Positions 43,495 through 52,353 of a DNA stretch of 64,000 nucleotides are shown here, piece after piece. Below the pieces are notes generated by a model. That model searched no databases. It worked only from the letters and a program-made list of their open reading frames with translations, and had not been told where the DNA came from. The first letter of the stretch is position 1. The number at the start of each line of letters is the position of its first letter. A program made the position numbers and the translations under genes. Source of the DNA: Lachnospiraceae bacterium (GTDB taxonomy: Bacteria > Bacillota > Clostridia > Lachnospirales > Lachnospiraceae); NCBI GenBank assembly GCA_014804795.1, contig JAAUZC010000036.1, positions 1 to 64,000 on the forward strand, in the 5' to 3' direction.

Positions 43495-46400
43495 ATGTAT
43501 CACTGCCATGTGAGGTTTCTTTATATCGGTAAAGAGCCGGAATTGTTTACACAATTTAAAGAGATGCCGCCGTTAGAGGCGTTTACACATGAATTTTGGG
43601 AAAGCGAAAAGCCGGAGGGAAATTCGGCTGCAAAGGCGGATGTAATCTTTGTTAATCTTCGTGATGTGGACGCTTTGGAAACAGTGCGGACACTGAGCAG
43701 CTTGAAAAAAGCGGAGGCGGAGCTTATTGTTCTTGCAGAAAGACAGCAGGTAGAGGTTCTGACGGATGTACTGCCGGAGATTGCAGATATCTGGACGCTG
43801 CCCATGTGTGCCGATGAACTGCGGTTTCGTTTTCTGCGCTGGCAGCAGGCGTGCAAAATCCGTAAGGATTACTGGCAGGCGAACCATTATCTGGACAGTG
43901 CTCTCGACAATTCGCCCAACCTTATCTGGTTTAAGGATAGAAACGGTATTCATGAAAAAGTAAATGACAGTTTCTGTGCGACGGTAGGCAAGACTAAAAG
44001 CCAGGTGGAGGGCAGAGGACACGCTTATATATGGGATGTGGAACAGGATGATCCTGCCTGCATTGAATCAGAGAATATCGTTATGGATACGCGGAAGCCG
44101 CGTATTTCCGAAGAAACGATCCAGACCGGTGAAGGGGTGAAGACTCTCTCGACCCACAAAGCTCCGCTGTATGATCTGGACGGCAGCGTTATGGGAACGG
44201 TGGGCGTAGGTATTGATGTGACAAAAGAACGGGCCTATGCGAAAGAACTTCTGCGGAAAAATCAGACGTTGGAGATGCTTTTTAAGACAATAGACTGCGG
44301 TATGATGTGCCATACTTTGGATGGAACCCGTATTCTCAGCATTAATCCTGCGGCACTGGAAATTCTGGGATATGAATCGGAAGAAGCCCTGATGCAGGAC
44401 GGTTTTCATCTGATCGCGCCTACGGTAGCCGCTGGTGATAAGGAGGAACTGGAAAGGCAGATCAGGTCGTTAAAGAAGCCGGGAGAGAGTGTAAGCATAG
44501 AGTATGCCGTCGAGCATACGAACGGGGAAGTCCGTCACATTATGGGAAACGTAAAGCTGATAGAGGAGAACGGAGAATTGTTCTATCAGCGTTATCTTCT
44601 GGACTGTACGGCACAGAAGGTCAAAGAAGAAAGAGCAAGAAAAGAAGTCGAAAAACGGCAGAAGGAGTTAATTTATGCTCTTTGCGTGGAATATAATCTT
44701 GTATGCTCTTTCAATCTGAAGACGGGAAAAGGCACGGCGCTTCGAATCGGCGAATGTAAAAACAATCTGTTAGAACCCATTTTTTCGGGAGAGCTGTTGT
44801 TAGAAGAGTGCATAGAAAAATACATAGAAACGGGAGTTTATGAAGAAGATAGAGAGCTGTTAAGGAATACGGTCATACGGGAAAGGCTGGAAGAGGCACT
44901 TTCCACAAGAATGATCTATTCGGTTAATTATCGTACTACCTGCTGCGGCGAGATACGGTATTTTCAGATGAAAATTGCCCGGGCGGGAGATTGGGATGAG
45001 AACCGGGGTATTGTGCTTGGTCTGCGCAGCGTGGATGAAGAGACGCGCAGCGACCGCGAAAAGAACGAACTGCTGGAGGATGCGCTTGCCCAGGCAAACC
45101 GTGCCAGCAAAGCAAAGAGCACGTTCCTTTCCAATATGTCACACGATATCCGGACACCGATGAATGCGATCATCGGATTTACAACGCTTGCTATTACGCA
45201 CATGGATTATAAGGATCAGGTGGAAGAATATCTGAAAAAGATTATGACTTCGGGGAACCATCTGCTCAGCCTGATCAATGATATTCTTGATATGAGCCAT
45301 ATTGAGAGCGGCAGGATTTCTCTGGAGGAAGCGCCCTGCAGCCTGCCGGATATTCTCCATGAACTGCGAAATATCACGCAGGGAGAGGTTCATGCCAAGC
45401 AGATTGATCTTTACATGGATGCCGTAGATATCCGGCATGAGCAGATTTTCTGTGACAGACTGCGGTTAAATCAGGTTCTTTTAAACCTGCTTGGCAATGC
45501 TATCAAATATACCGGCACAGGCGGCATGGTCAGCCTGAAAGTCATTGAAAAGACGGAATCACTGACGGGCTATGCAAATTATGAATTCCATATCAAAGAT
45601 ACGGGAATCGGCATGAGCGAGGAGTTTGTGGAACGCATTTTCGAGCCTTTTGAGCGGGAGCGCAATTCTACGATCAGCGGTATTCAGGGCACCGGACTGG
45701 GGATGGCTATCACCAAAAATATTGTGGATATGATGAATGGATCCATCTCCATAAAGAGTAAGAAGGGAGTCGGTACGGAGTGTGTAGTTTCGCTTACGTT
45801 CCGCCTGAACGAAGACGAAAAAATGCCCAAAGATTTACCGGAACTGAAAGGCTTCAGGGCACTGGTGGTGGATGATGATTTTAATACCTGCGACAGTATC
45901 AGCACAATGCTTCAGCAGATGGGGATGCGGGCGGAATGGACCCTTTCCGGAAAAGAAGCTGTTTTGCGCACGCGTCAGGCGGTGATGAGGGATGATCGTT
46001 TCTTTGTGTATGTGATCGACTGGCTGCTGCCGGATATGAACGGTATAGAAGTTGCCAGACGGGTGAGGCAGGAGACGGGAGAAGATGTACCGATCATTGT
46101 TGTGACGGCGTATGACTGGAGCGATATTGAAGAAGAAGCCAGAGCTGCCGGTGTAACGGCCTTTTGCAGTAAACCGCTGTTTTTCTCGGAGCTGCACAGA
46201 TGTCTTTACTCTATTGTAAATACGGATAAGGTATATAAAACGGAAGCGGAAATGCAGAAAGTAGTGCGATCCGGACGTATTCTTCTGACAGAGGACAACG
46301 AGCTGAATAGAGAGATTGCTGTTGCTATTCTGGAAGAAGCCGGTTTTTCTGTGGATGTTGCCGGAAACGGGCAGGAAGCTGTAATGATGTTGCGGGATTC

Positions 46401-46662
46401 TGTTCCGGGATATTATCAGGTGATACTGATGGATATTCAGATGCCGGTGATGAACGGATACGAAGCGGCCAGAACGATTCGTATGCTGGAAAATAAAGCT
46501 CTTGCGTCCATTCCGATTCTGGCGATGACGGCAAACGCTTTTGAAGAAGATAAACAGGAAGCGCTGCGCAACGGTATGAACGGCCATATCGCAAAGCCCA
46601 TCAATATTGAGACGTTGTTTGAAACGTTAGATGAAGTGTTGGGAAAAGAAGACAGAGCTTAA
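43495..46662 (+). CDS. Soluble hybrid histidine kinase: pseudo-receiver, PAS repeats, two receivers
   Basis: 1055 residues and no membrane segment. The first ~115 residues have a receiver-like rhythm (ADVIFVNLRDVDALETV), but the Asp site is Asn and the pocket is not acidic. PAS domains lie at about 130-250 and 255-380, with a weaker third at about 395-535. HisKA carries His550 (NMSHDIRTPMNAIIGF); the ATPase shows NQVLLNLLGNAIKYTG and GTGLGMAI. Receiver 1 has Asp842 (VIDWLLPDMNG), receiver 2 Asp980 (LMDIQMPVMNG). There is no Hpt domain. It resembles the kinase at 2655-5609 in its receiver pair. A single-gene unit. Confidence 0.9.
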   Translation: MYHCHVRFLYIGKEPELFTQFKEMPPLEAFTHEFWESEKPEGNSAAKADVIFVNLRDVDALETVRTLSSLKKAEAELIVLAERQQVEVLTDVLPEIADIWTLPMCADELRFRFLRWQQACKIRKDYWQANHYLDSALDNSPNLIWFKDRNGIHEKVNDSFCATVGKTKSQVEGRGHAYIWDVEQDDPACIESENIVMDTRKPRISEETIQTGEGVKTLSTHKAPLYDLDGSVMGTVGVGIDVTKERAYAKELLRKNQTLEMLFKTIDCGMMCHTLDGTRILSINPAALEILGYESEEALMQDGFHLIAPTVAAGDKEELERQIRSLKKPGESVSIEYAVEHTNGEVRHIMGNVKLIEENGELFYQRYLLDCTAQKVKEERARKEVEKRQKELIYALCVEYNLVCSFNLKTGKGTALRIGECKNNLLEPIFSGELLLEECIEKYIETGVYEEDRELLRNTVIRERLEEALSTRMIYSVNYRTTCCGEIRYFQMKIARAGDWDENRGIVLGLRSVDEETRSDREKNELLEDALAQANRASKAKSTFLSNMSHDIRTPMNAIIGFTTLAITHMDYKDQVEEYLKKIMTSGNHLLSLINDILDMSHIESGRISLEEAPCSLPDILHELRNITQGEVHAKQIDLYMDAVDIRHEQIFCDRLRLNQVLLNLLGNAIKYTGTGGMVSLKVIEKTESLTGYANYEFHIKDTGIGMSEEFVERIFEPFERERNSTISGIQGTGLGMAITKNIVDMMNGSISIKSKKGVGTECVVSLTFRLNEDEKMPKDLPELKGFRALVVDDDFNTCDSISTMLQQMGMRAEWTLSGKEAVLRTRQAVMRDDRFFVYVIDWLLPDMNGIEVARRVRQETGEDVPIIVVTAYDWSDIEEEARAAGVTAFCSKPLFFSELHRCLYSIVNTDKVYKTEAEMQKVVRSGRILLTEDNELNREIAVAILEEAGFSVDVAGNGQEAVMMLRDSVPGYYQVILMDIQMPVMNGYEAARTIRMLENKALASIPILAMTANAFEEDKQEALRNGMNGHIAKPINIETLFETLDEVLGKEDRA

Positions 46663-46707
46663 AGAACTTCTTTAATTTTAAACTGACAATTTAGTATAAG
46701 ATGCAAT

Positions 46708-46749
46708 AAGCCACTTCCGCATAAAAATATATGGAAGTGGCTTGTTTTA
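46708..46749 (+). terminator. Terminator after the second hybrid kinase
   Basis: AAGCCACTTCC (46708-46718) pairs perfectly with GGAAGTGGCTT (46733-46743) around a 14-base AT-rich loop, followed by GTTTTA. Confidence 0.8.
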
Positions 46750-46791
46750 TGAAGGGGTAGCAGCTGAGAAGAAAAACAAGCGAGGATTATC

Positions 46792-48630
46792 ATGAAATTT
46801 TTATTGACAGCGGTCCATGCAAAATATATTCATACAGGGCTTGCAATCTATAACTTGAGAAGTTATGCCGGAAAAGCAATGCAGGAGTATGTTGAGACGG
46901 CGGAGTATATGATCAATCAGAGTGTGGATAACATTTTGGCAGATATTTATCAGAGGAAGCCGGATGTGATAGGTTTTTCCTGTTATATCTGGAACATTTC
47001 GATGGTAAAAAGGCTGATTCGGGAGTTTCATAAACTGCGGCCGGAAGTACCGATCTGGCTGGGCGGTCCGGAGGTTTCTTATGAATATGACAAGCTTCTT
47101 GAAGATTTTCCGGAAGTGACGGGGATCATGCTTGGCGAGGGTGAAGAGACTTTTCGGGAACTGCTGCAGATATATGTGGAGGCGGAGAGAGATAGTACCG
47201 GGAAGGGCAGAATAAAAGAAGACGGTGCAGAGGAAAATGACACAGGAAAAAATCTTCGGGATTTGAAGCCGGCAATTCCCGGTACTGCGGTAAAGAGCAG
47301 CTTTTTCGGTGTCAGAAAACCACTGAATATGGATGAGCTTCCGTTTTGCTATGAAGATTTAAGCAGCGAAGAAGAGGCGGCGGCTCCCAATAAGATCGTA
47401 TATTATGAATCGAGCAGAGGCTGTCCTTTCCGGTGCAGTTATTGTTTATCTTCCATAGAAAAGCAGGTACGCCTGCGGAATGTGGAACTGGTGAAGCGGG
47501 AACTGCAATATTTTTTGGATAAAAAAGTAAAACAGGTGAAATTTATTGACAGGACCTTTAACTGCAACAAAGAGCATGCAATGGAGATATGGCGCTTTTT
47601 GCTCGAACATGACAATGGTGTCACAAATTTTCATTTTGAAATATCTGCGGAACTTCTGACAAAAGAGGAACTGGAACTTCTCTCCCGGATGAGACCGGGA
47701 TTGATACAATTGGAGATTGGCGTACAGACGACCAATAAAGAAACGCTGCATGCGATCCACCGTCCCGCAGATTTGGAAAAATTAAAAATAACAGTAATGT
47801 CAGTTCGAAGTTTCCGCAATATCCACCAGCACCTGGATCTGATCGCAGGCCTGCCATATGAAGACCTGGAGAGTTTTCAAAAGTCGTTCAATGATGTTTA
47901 CGCAATGGGTCCGAATCAGCTTCAGCTGGGATTTTTGAAAGTATTGAAAGGCTCGGAGATGTATGACAGGGCGGCGGAATACGGCATTGTGTATCAGTCG
48001 GAGCCGCCCTACGAAGTTCTCTATACGAGATGGCTTTCCTACGAGGAGGTGCAGGAACTGAAAAAAGTGGAGCGAATGCTGGAATTGTTTTACAATAGCG
48101 GCCAGTTTAGCCATGCGTTAATGGTACTTGAGAAACTTTTTGAAAGTCCGTATGCCATGTTTTTAGCGTTGGCAGAGTTTTATGAAAAGGAAGGGTATTT
48201 CCTGAACAGCCCTGCAAGAAATTATCGCTATGAGGTCATGCTGGAATTTGTGAAGAGCAGGAATGTGGGGGAAGAGGCGGAAAAACTGTTTAGGGAACTG
48301 CTCACCTTCGATTTTTATCTGCGGGAAAAGGCAAAAAGCAGACCGGTATTTGCAAAAAATATCCATGATCATTTCGGGGAGATATCAGCGTTTTACAGGA
48401 AAGAGGAAAAAGCGCCGGGGCTGCTCCCGGAATATGTGGCAAAGGGCTATGACAGCAAACAGATGATGCGTATGACGCATATGGATATTTTCTGTTATCC
48501 GGTATGGGATGAGAAGCGGCTTAAAGAAGTGAATTTAGAGAGGATAAGCCCAGAGAAAGAGAGACTTGTGTTATTTGATTACGAGAAGAGAGATCCATTG
48601 AGTTATGAAGCAGGGTATATGTTGATATAA
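46792..48630 (+). CDS. B12-binding-domain radical SAM protein (DUF4080 type)
   Basis: 612 residues. The N-terminal domain (about 1-130) is cobalamin-binding-like: DVIGFSCYIWNISMVKRLI and WLGGPEVSYE, EVTGIMLGEGEETFREL. The radical SAM core has C211-x3-C215-x2-C218 (SSRGCPFRCSYCLSS), which binds the [4Fe-4S] cluster and S-adenosylmethionine. The C-terminal portion (about 400-612) matches the DUF4080 pattern, e.g. SPARNYRYEVMLEF. The classical His/Asp loop for base-off B12 (DxHxxG) is absent, so B12 binding is not certain. It has its own ribosome site (GAGGATTATC before ATG). Substrate unknown. Confidence 0.85.
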   Translation: MKFLLTAVHAKYIHTGLAIYNLRSYAGKAMQEYVETAEYMINQSVDNILADIYQRKPDVIGFSCYIWNISMVKRLIREFHKLRPEVPIWLGGPEVSYEYDKLLEDFPEVTGIMLGEGEETFRELLQIYVEAERDSTGKGRIKEDGAEENDTGKNLRDLKPAIPGTAVKSSFFGVRKPLNMDELPFCYEDLSSEEEAAAPNKIVYYESSRGCPFRCSYCLSSIEKQVRLRNVELVKRELQYFLDKKVKQVKFIDRTFNCNKEHAMEIWRFLLEHDNGVTNFHFEISAELLTKEELELLSRMRPGLIQLEIGVQTTNKETLHAIHRPADLEKLKITVMSVRSFRNIHQHLDLIAGLPYEDLESFQKSFNDVYAMGPNQLQLGFLKVLKGSEMYDRAAEYGIVYQSEPPYEVLYTRWLSYEEVQELKKVERMLELFYNSGQFSHALMVLEKLFESPYAMFLALAEFYEKEGYFLNSPARNYRYEVMLEFVKSRNVGEEAEKLFRELLTFDFYLREKAKSRPVFAKNIHDHFGEISAFYRKEEKAPGLLPEYVAKGYDSKQMMRMTHMDIFCYPVWDEKRLKEVNLERISPEKERLVLFDYEKRDPLSYEAGYMLI

Positions 48631-48658
48631 TGTTTATATGCTTAATAAATTACCGCAT

Positions 48659-49297
48659 TTATCCTGCTTCATCTATCATGGTAAGGATTCTTCCCTTTGA
48701 AAGTGATCGAAGATTTTCTGCTTTTTCCCGAAGCGCGGAAATTTTATCCTGCTCTCCGGATTCCAGATAGAGTTTTATCAATCGCTCATAGGAAGCGGCA
48801 ATATCGGAACCGATGGAGACGGCGTAAGCAAGCACCGTTTTTGCAGCCTGTTTTCTTTCTTCTTCCGGGCAGGCATGCGCGCTCTCTCCCCAATTTTGCA
48901 GCAAAAAGCATGCCCACTCCTGAAGCAGCGTGATCAGGTCTTCAAAATTCTGATCATAGTCGGAGAGCAGATTGATATTCGGTGCGCCATAGGTAAGTTT
49001 TAATTCCGTATTGGAATAGCCTGCGAAATTCACAATTTTCTTTTCGGAAAGTTCCCGCAGTCTGGCATGGAATTCCTGTACTTCGGGCAGTCCTGCAAGA
49101 GTATCCATAGGCAGCTCATTTAGAGGAACTGCAATATAATCCAGATTGTCCAGAGATTTTCGTCTGGTGGAATCTGCTTCACGCTCCCGTTCCCAGAAAT
49201 TTTCGGCATATTTTCCCTCGGTTTTCGTTCTTTTTTTCAGGGAAAAAGAGAATAGAAAACCAAATATGATAAAACTTGCAAAAAAAGGGTATTTCAT
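48659..49297 (-). CDS. Membrane-anchored protein of unknown function
   Basis: 212 residues with an N-terminal hydrophobic segment (about 3-19) followed by basic residues, so probably anchored by its N-terminus. The rest is helical and polar: DYIAVPLNELPMDTLAGLP, HARLRELSEKKIVNFAGYSN, APNINLLSDYDQNFEDLITL and a C-terminal Glu/Lys-rich helix. Spacing of Leu suggests amphipathic helices. I do not recognise a family. The start is backed only by a weak GGGAT-like site. It converges with the radical SAM gene and is divergent from the small membrane protein gene. Confidence 0.65.
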   Translation of the reverse strand: MKYPFFASFIIFGFLFSFSLKKRTKTEGKYAENFWEREREADSTRRKSLDNLDYIAVPLNELPMDTLAGLPEVQEFHARLRELSEKKIVNFAGYSNTELKLTYGAPNINLLSDYDQNFEDLITLLQEWACFLLQNWGESAHACPEEERKQAAKTVLAYAVSIGSDIAASYERLIKLYLESGEQDKISALREKAENLRSLSKGRILTMIDEAG

Positions 49298-49408
49298 ATA
49301 TAATTATCCCAAATATACAGGGGAATCCTTTCTGATTATTTCCGCAAATAACGGCCAGCGGATATTGCCTGAGGAGAGTAAACAGGTCCCCGGACAGGAG
49401 TAAATATC

Positions 49409-49510
49409 ATGTTCAATAGAAATAAAAAATCTGTACGCATTATTTCGGGTATTATCATTATTCTGTTGGTGCTTGCCATGCTGGCATCAGTGCTTGCGTA
49501 TTTAGTATAA
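49409..49510 (+). CDS. 33-residue single-pass membrane protein (DUF4044-like)
   Basis: ATG 49409 stands eight bases after CAGGAG. The peptide has a basic head (MFNRNKKSVR) and one membrane helix (GIIIILLVLAMLASVLAYLV, residues 14-33). The layout resembles the DUF4044 family of Firmicutes, short basic-headed membrane peptides of unknown role; this is a likeness, not proof. It lies between the unknown anchored protein and the VanW gene, with a nested hairpin downstream. Confidence 0.6.
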   Translation: MFNRNKKSVRIISGIIIILLVLAMLASVLAYLV

Positions 49511-49590
49511 AGCTTAATCGGAGAAAAAATCAATATAATATATAAAATTATTGTTCACATTTTATTTAAAACGAAAAATAAATTTTTCAC

Positions 49591-49662
49591 AGACGAATTT
49601 ATTCGTCTTGCAAATATTGTGCCTGCGCAATGCGTAAAAGACACGCATAAAAGTTTGCAGGC
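49591..49662 (+). promoter_or_regulatory. Nested inverted repeats before the VanW-family gene
   Basis: AGACGAAT-TT-ATTCGTCT (49591-49608) is a perfect palindrome. Next, GCCTGC (49621-49626) pairs with GCAGGC (49657-49662), enclosing ATGCGT (49630-49635) with ACGCAT (49643-49648). The second structure ends four bases before the GGAAAGG ribosome site of the VanW gene, so it could control translation. No T-run follows. Confidence 0.5.
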
Positions 49663-49674
49663 TGTGGAAAGGGT

Positions 49675-51213
49675 ATGGTTATCAGTATGAAAAATTGGTG
49701 GAAAAAAATCGGGATAGCCGCTGCGTTTGCAGTTTGCTTTTTGAGCGCCGGGCAGAGTGCGCAGGCGGCGGGAAAAGACTGTAAGATCGAGGACGGTGTA
49801 ACGGTCGGAGATATCGATGTATCCGGTATGACCATCTCAGAGGCGGAAAGCGCAGTGGAAGCGTTTATAGAATCCCTGGGGAATGTGCCGATCACGCTCA
49901 GACTGCAGGACGGCAATGACACTGTGGGTACGGCGGGGGAATTTGGCATTGCATGGGAAAATGACGGAGCGCTGGAAGAGGCCGCTATGTTAGGTAAGCG
50001 GGGAAATATCGTACAGCGTTATAAAGCGCTTGAGGAATTGAAAAGTAACGGGCAGAATTATCCGCTGAATATCTCTTTTAACGAAGACCTTATTGAGAGT
50101 ATCTTAAACTCTTTAAGCGAGACATATGATCAGGAAGCAGTAGAAGCATTCCTGACAAAGACAGAGAGCGGCTTTCAGATTACGGGGGGTCAGACCGGGC
50201 ATGTGCTGGATATAGAAAAGTCCAAAGAGACTATTGTAAATTATCTGCAGAACAGCTGGGATTATGGAAACGCGTCCATTGATCTGGTGGTAACTTTGGA
50301 TGAACCCAGGGGAAATGCGGAAACACTGGGCAAGGTGAAAGATGTGCTGGGAACTGCTACTACGGCATACAAATCTTCCGGGCCCTCCCGTGTGACAAAT
50401 ATCAAGACCGGCTGCAGTCATTTAAATGGAATCACCCTTTATCCGGGGGAGCAATGTTCTGTTTTGGAAATGATCACACCGTTCTCCGTTGCAAACGGGT
50501 ATGAGCTGGCGGGCTCTTATCTGAACGGACAGGTCGTGGAAAGCCTGGGCGGCGGCATCTGTCAGGTATCCACTACACTTTATAACGCGGTTTTAAAAGC
50601 AGAGTTACAGGTAGATGAAAGAAGCAATCATTCTATGATCGTAACCTATGTGGAGCCGTCGGAGGATGCGGCAATTTCCGAATCCGGAGGGAAAGATTTT
50701 AAATTTACAAATAATAAAGAATATCCTATCTATATAGAGGGAACAACTTCATCCGATAAAACGATCACTTTTACAATCTATGGCGCGGAGGATCGGCCGG
50801 CAAACAGAGAAGTGACGTATATCAGCGAAGTATTGGAGAAAAATGTTCCACCTACGGAAAAAATCATACCGACCGGCGATCCGGTAGGTTATGTAAATGT
50901 GCAGTCCGTTCATATCGGTTATAAAGCGCGTCTGTGGAAAGTGGTGAAAGAAAACGGCGTGGAAGTCAGCAGAGAACAGGTAAACAGCAGCTCTTATGCA
51001 GCAGTTCCTCGTACGGCTACGGTCGGTACGAGTACAGCGGATCCCGTTGCTGCCGCCCAGATCCAGGAGGCGATCGCAACCGGAAGCATCGATCAGGTAA
51101 AGGCGGTGGCCGGAGCGATTTTAGCACAGCAGGCAGCGGCAGCAGCGGCCGCCGAAGGAGAACAGCCGGTAGGCGTTACGGAAGATGCGGGAACAGGTGC
51201 AACAGATGGCTGA
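49675..51213 (+). CDS. VanW-family cell-wall protein with peptidoglycan-binding repeat
   Basis: 512 residues; ATG 49675 is close to GGAAAGG, and ATG 49687 is a second possibility. A signal peptide (AAAFAVCFLSAGQSAQAAG) is followed by PG_binding_4-type repeat DGVTVGDIDVSGMTISEAE (about 37-55), then the VanW domain with YPGEQCSVLEMITPFSVANG and GGGICQVSTTLYNAVLKAE. A G5-like tail and an Ala/Gln-rich end (QQAAAAAAAEGEQ) finish it. VanW-domain proteins are linked with cell-wall changes such as glycopeptide resistance islands, but their activity is unknown. The last eight bases overlap the next gene. Confidence 0.85.
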   Translation: MVISMKNWWKKIGIAAAFAVCFLSAGQSAQAAGKDCKIEDGVTVGDIDVSGMTISEAESAVEAFIESLGNVPITLRLQDGNDTVGTAGEFGIAWENDGALEEAAMLGKRGNIVQRYKALEELKSNGQNYPLNISFNEDLIESILNSLSETYDQEAVEAFLTKTESGFQITGGQTGHVLDIEKSKETIVNYLQNSWDYGNASIDLVVTLDEPRGNAETLGKVKDVLGTATTAYKSSGPSRVTNIKTGCSHLNGITLYPGEQCSVLEMITPFSVANGYELAGSYLNGQVVESLGGGICQVSTTLYNAVLKAELQVDERSNHSMIVTYVEPSEDAAISESGGKDFKFTNNKEYPIYIEGTTSSDKTITFTIYGAEDRPANREVTYISEVLEKNVPPTEKIIPTGDPVGYVNVQSVHIGYKARLWKVVKENGVEVSREQVNSSSYAAVPRTATVGTSTADPVAAAQIQEAIATGSIDQVKAVAGAILAQQAAAAAAAEGEQPVGVTEDAGTGATDG

Positions 51214-51838
51214 TAGGTTTTTTGTGAACTTCTGCGGCTTAGATAAAATGTCCGAAAAGGAAAAGCGGAAGAAGTTCGGCAATATGGATATTGTGATGAC
51301 CGGTTTTGCGGGGCTGCGAGGCTCCGTGATGCTGGCGCGTGAAAAATATGATATATTGCAGAGCAGATATCCGGTTTCTTTTTTAGAAGGGGCAAAAAGA
51401 CAGGAAACGTTATTACGGCAGATACCGGAGGCCGCACCGGCCGGAAAGTCCGATGACTGCAGTGCATATTCCTTTTTAGACAAAGGCATCACAGGAATGT
51501 ATCTTCTTTCCGAGGGAGGCGTTTTTGCGGGGCTTTGGAATATGGGAAAGTCTGCAGGCATCGGACTGAACGTTTATATAAAAAATATCCCTATCAAGCA
51601 GGAAACAGTGGAGATCTGCAACTTTTTTGATGTGAATCCGTACCAGATGCAGTCGGAGGGAAGCTGCCTGTTACTTTCGGAGAACGGTTACAGATTAAAA
51701 AACGGTCTGTTGGAAAAGGGGATTTTTTCGGAAGTCATTGGCTTTGCAACGGAAAATAATGACAGGGTTGTCACAAATGGAGAAGAAAAGCGTTATCTGC
51801 AAAAGAATTACGAGGATGCGCTTATATCATTAAGTTGA
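51206..51838 (+). CDS. Free-standing AIR-synthase C-terminal domain protein (HypE-like)
   Basis: 210 residues from ATG 51206, overlapping the VanW gene by eight bases; ATG 51185 is an alternative. The second half is close to the AIRS_C domain of HypE/PurM/SelD: DKGITGMYLLSEGGVFAGLWN, MGKSAGIGLNVY, PIKQETVEICNFFDVNPYQM and SEGSCLLLSENG (shown in part). The usual N-terminal ATP-binding AIRS half (about 130 residues with GDDA) is absent; the first 70 residues look different (MTGFAGLRGSVMLAREKYDI). A role in hydrogenase maturation is often guessed for such proteins. I would not assert one. Confidence 0.7.
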   Translation: MADRFFVNFCGLDKMSEKEKRKKFGNMDIVMTGFAGLRGSVMLAREKYDILQSRYPVSFLEGAKRQETLLRQIPEAAPAGKSDDCSAYSFLDKGITGMYLLSEGGVFAGLWNMGKSAGIGLNVYIKNIPIKQETVEICNFFDVNPYQMQSEGSCLLLSENGYRLKNGLLEKGIFSEVIGFATENNDRVVTNGEEKRYLQKNYEDALISLS

Positions 51839-51870
51839 GGCAGCAAATATAAAAGTGGAAAGGAATGGAA

Positions 51871-52353
51871 ATGAGAGAACAATTATTGAAAATTATTGAG
51901 AAAAACAGCCGTATCGATTTAAAAGAACTGGCGGTTATATTGGGCGTGGAAGAAGCTGCTATTATTGAAGAATTACAGAAATGTGAAGCAGAAGGCGTGA
52001 TCTGCGGCTACCATACGATGATTGATTGGGATAAGGTAGGCGTGGAGAAAGTGTCCGCTTTGATAGAAGTGCGTGTGACACCGCAGCGCGGGCAGGGATT
52101 TGACAAGATTGCAGAACGTATTTATAAATATCCTGAAGTAAATGCAGTTTACCTGATTTCCGGCGGCTATGACCTGTTGGTGTCTTTAGAGGGAAAAACA
52201 CTGCGGGAAGTGTCTGCGTTTGTGTCCGATAAATTGTCTACGCTGGACACTGTGATCAGCACAGCGACACATTTTATTCTGAAGAAGTATAAAGATCATG
52301 GAACAATTCTGGAAAAGAAATATGAGGATACGAGAGAGAAGGTGACACCATGA
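51871..52353 (+). CDS. Lrp/AsnC-family transcriptional regulator
   Basis: 160 residues from ATG 51871, seven bases after AAAGGA; an ATG six bases earlier abuts that site. The winged helix (IDLKELAVILGVEEAAIIEEL, about 14-34, shown in part) is followed by an AsnC ligand-binding domain (IEVRVTPQRGQGFDKI, AVYLISGGYDLLVSLEGKT). Lrp/AsnC proteins are octameric regulators that sense amino acids. Its stop overlaps the start of the aminotransferase gene, so it likely controls amino acid metabolism with that enzyme, including its own operon. Confidence 0.92.
   Translation: MREQLLKIIEKNSRIDLKELAVILGVEEAAIIEELQKCEAEGVICGYHTMIDWDKVGVEKVSALIEVRVTPQRGQGFDKIAERIYKYPEVNAVYLISGGYDLLVSLEGKTLREVSAFVSDKLSTLDTVISTATHFILKKYKDHGTILEKKYEDTREKVTP

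Noticed and set aside
49146-49403. 85-codon plus-strand frame overlapping the unknown anchored protein
   Set aside because: Most of it is antisense to the 212-residue gene, there is no ribosome site, and the low-complexity composition is typical of a shadow frame.
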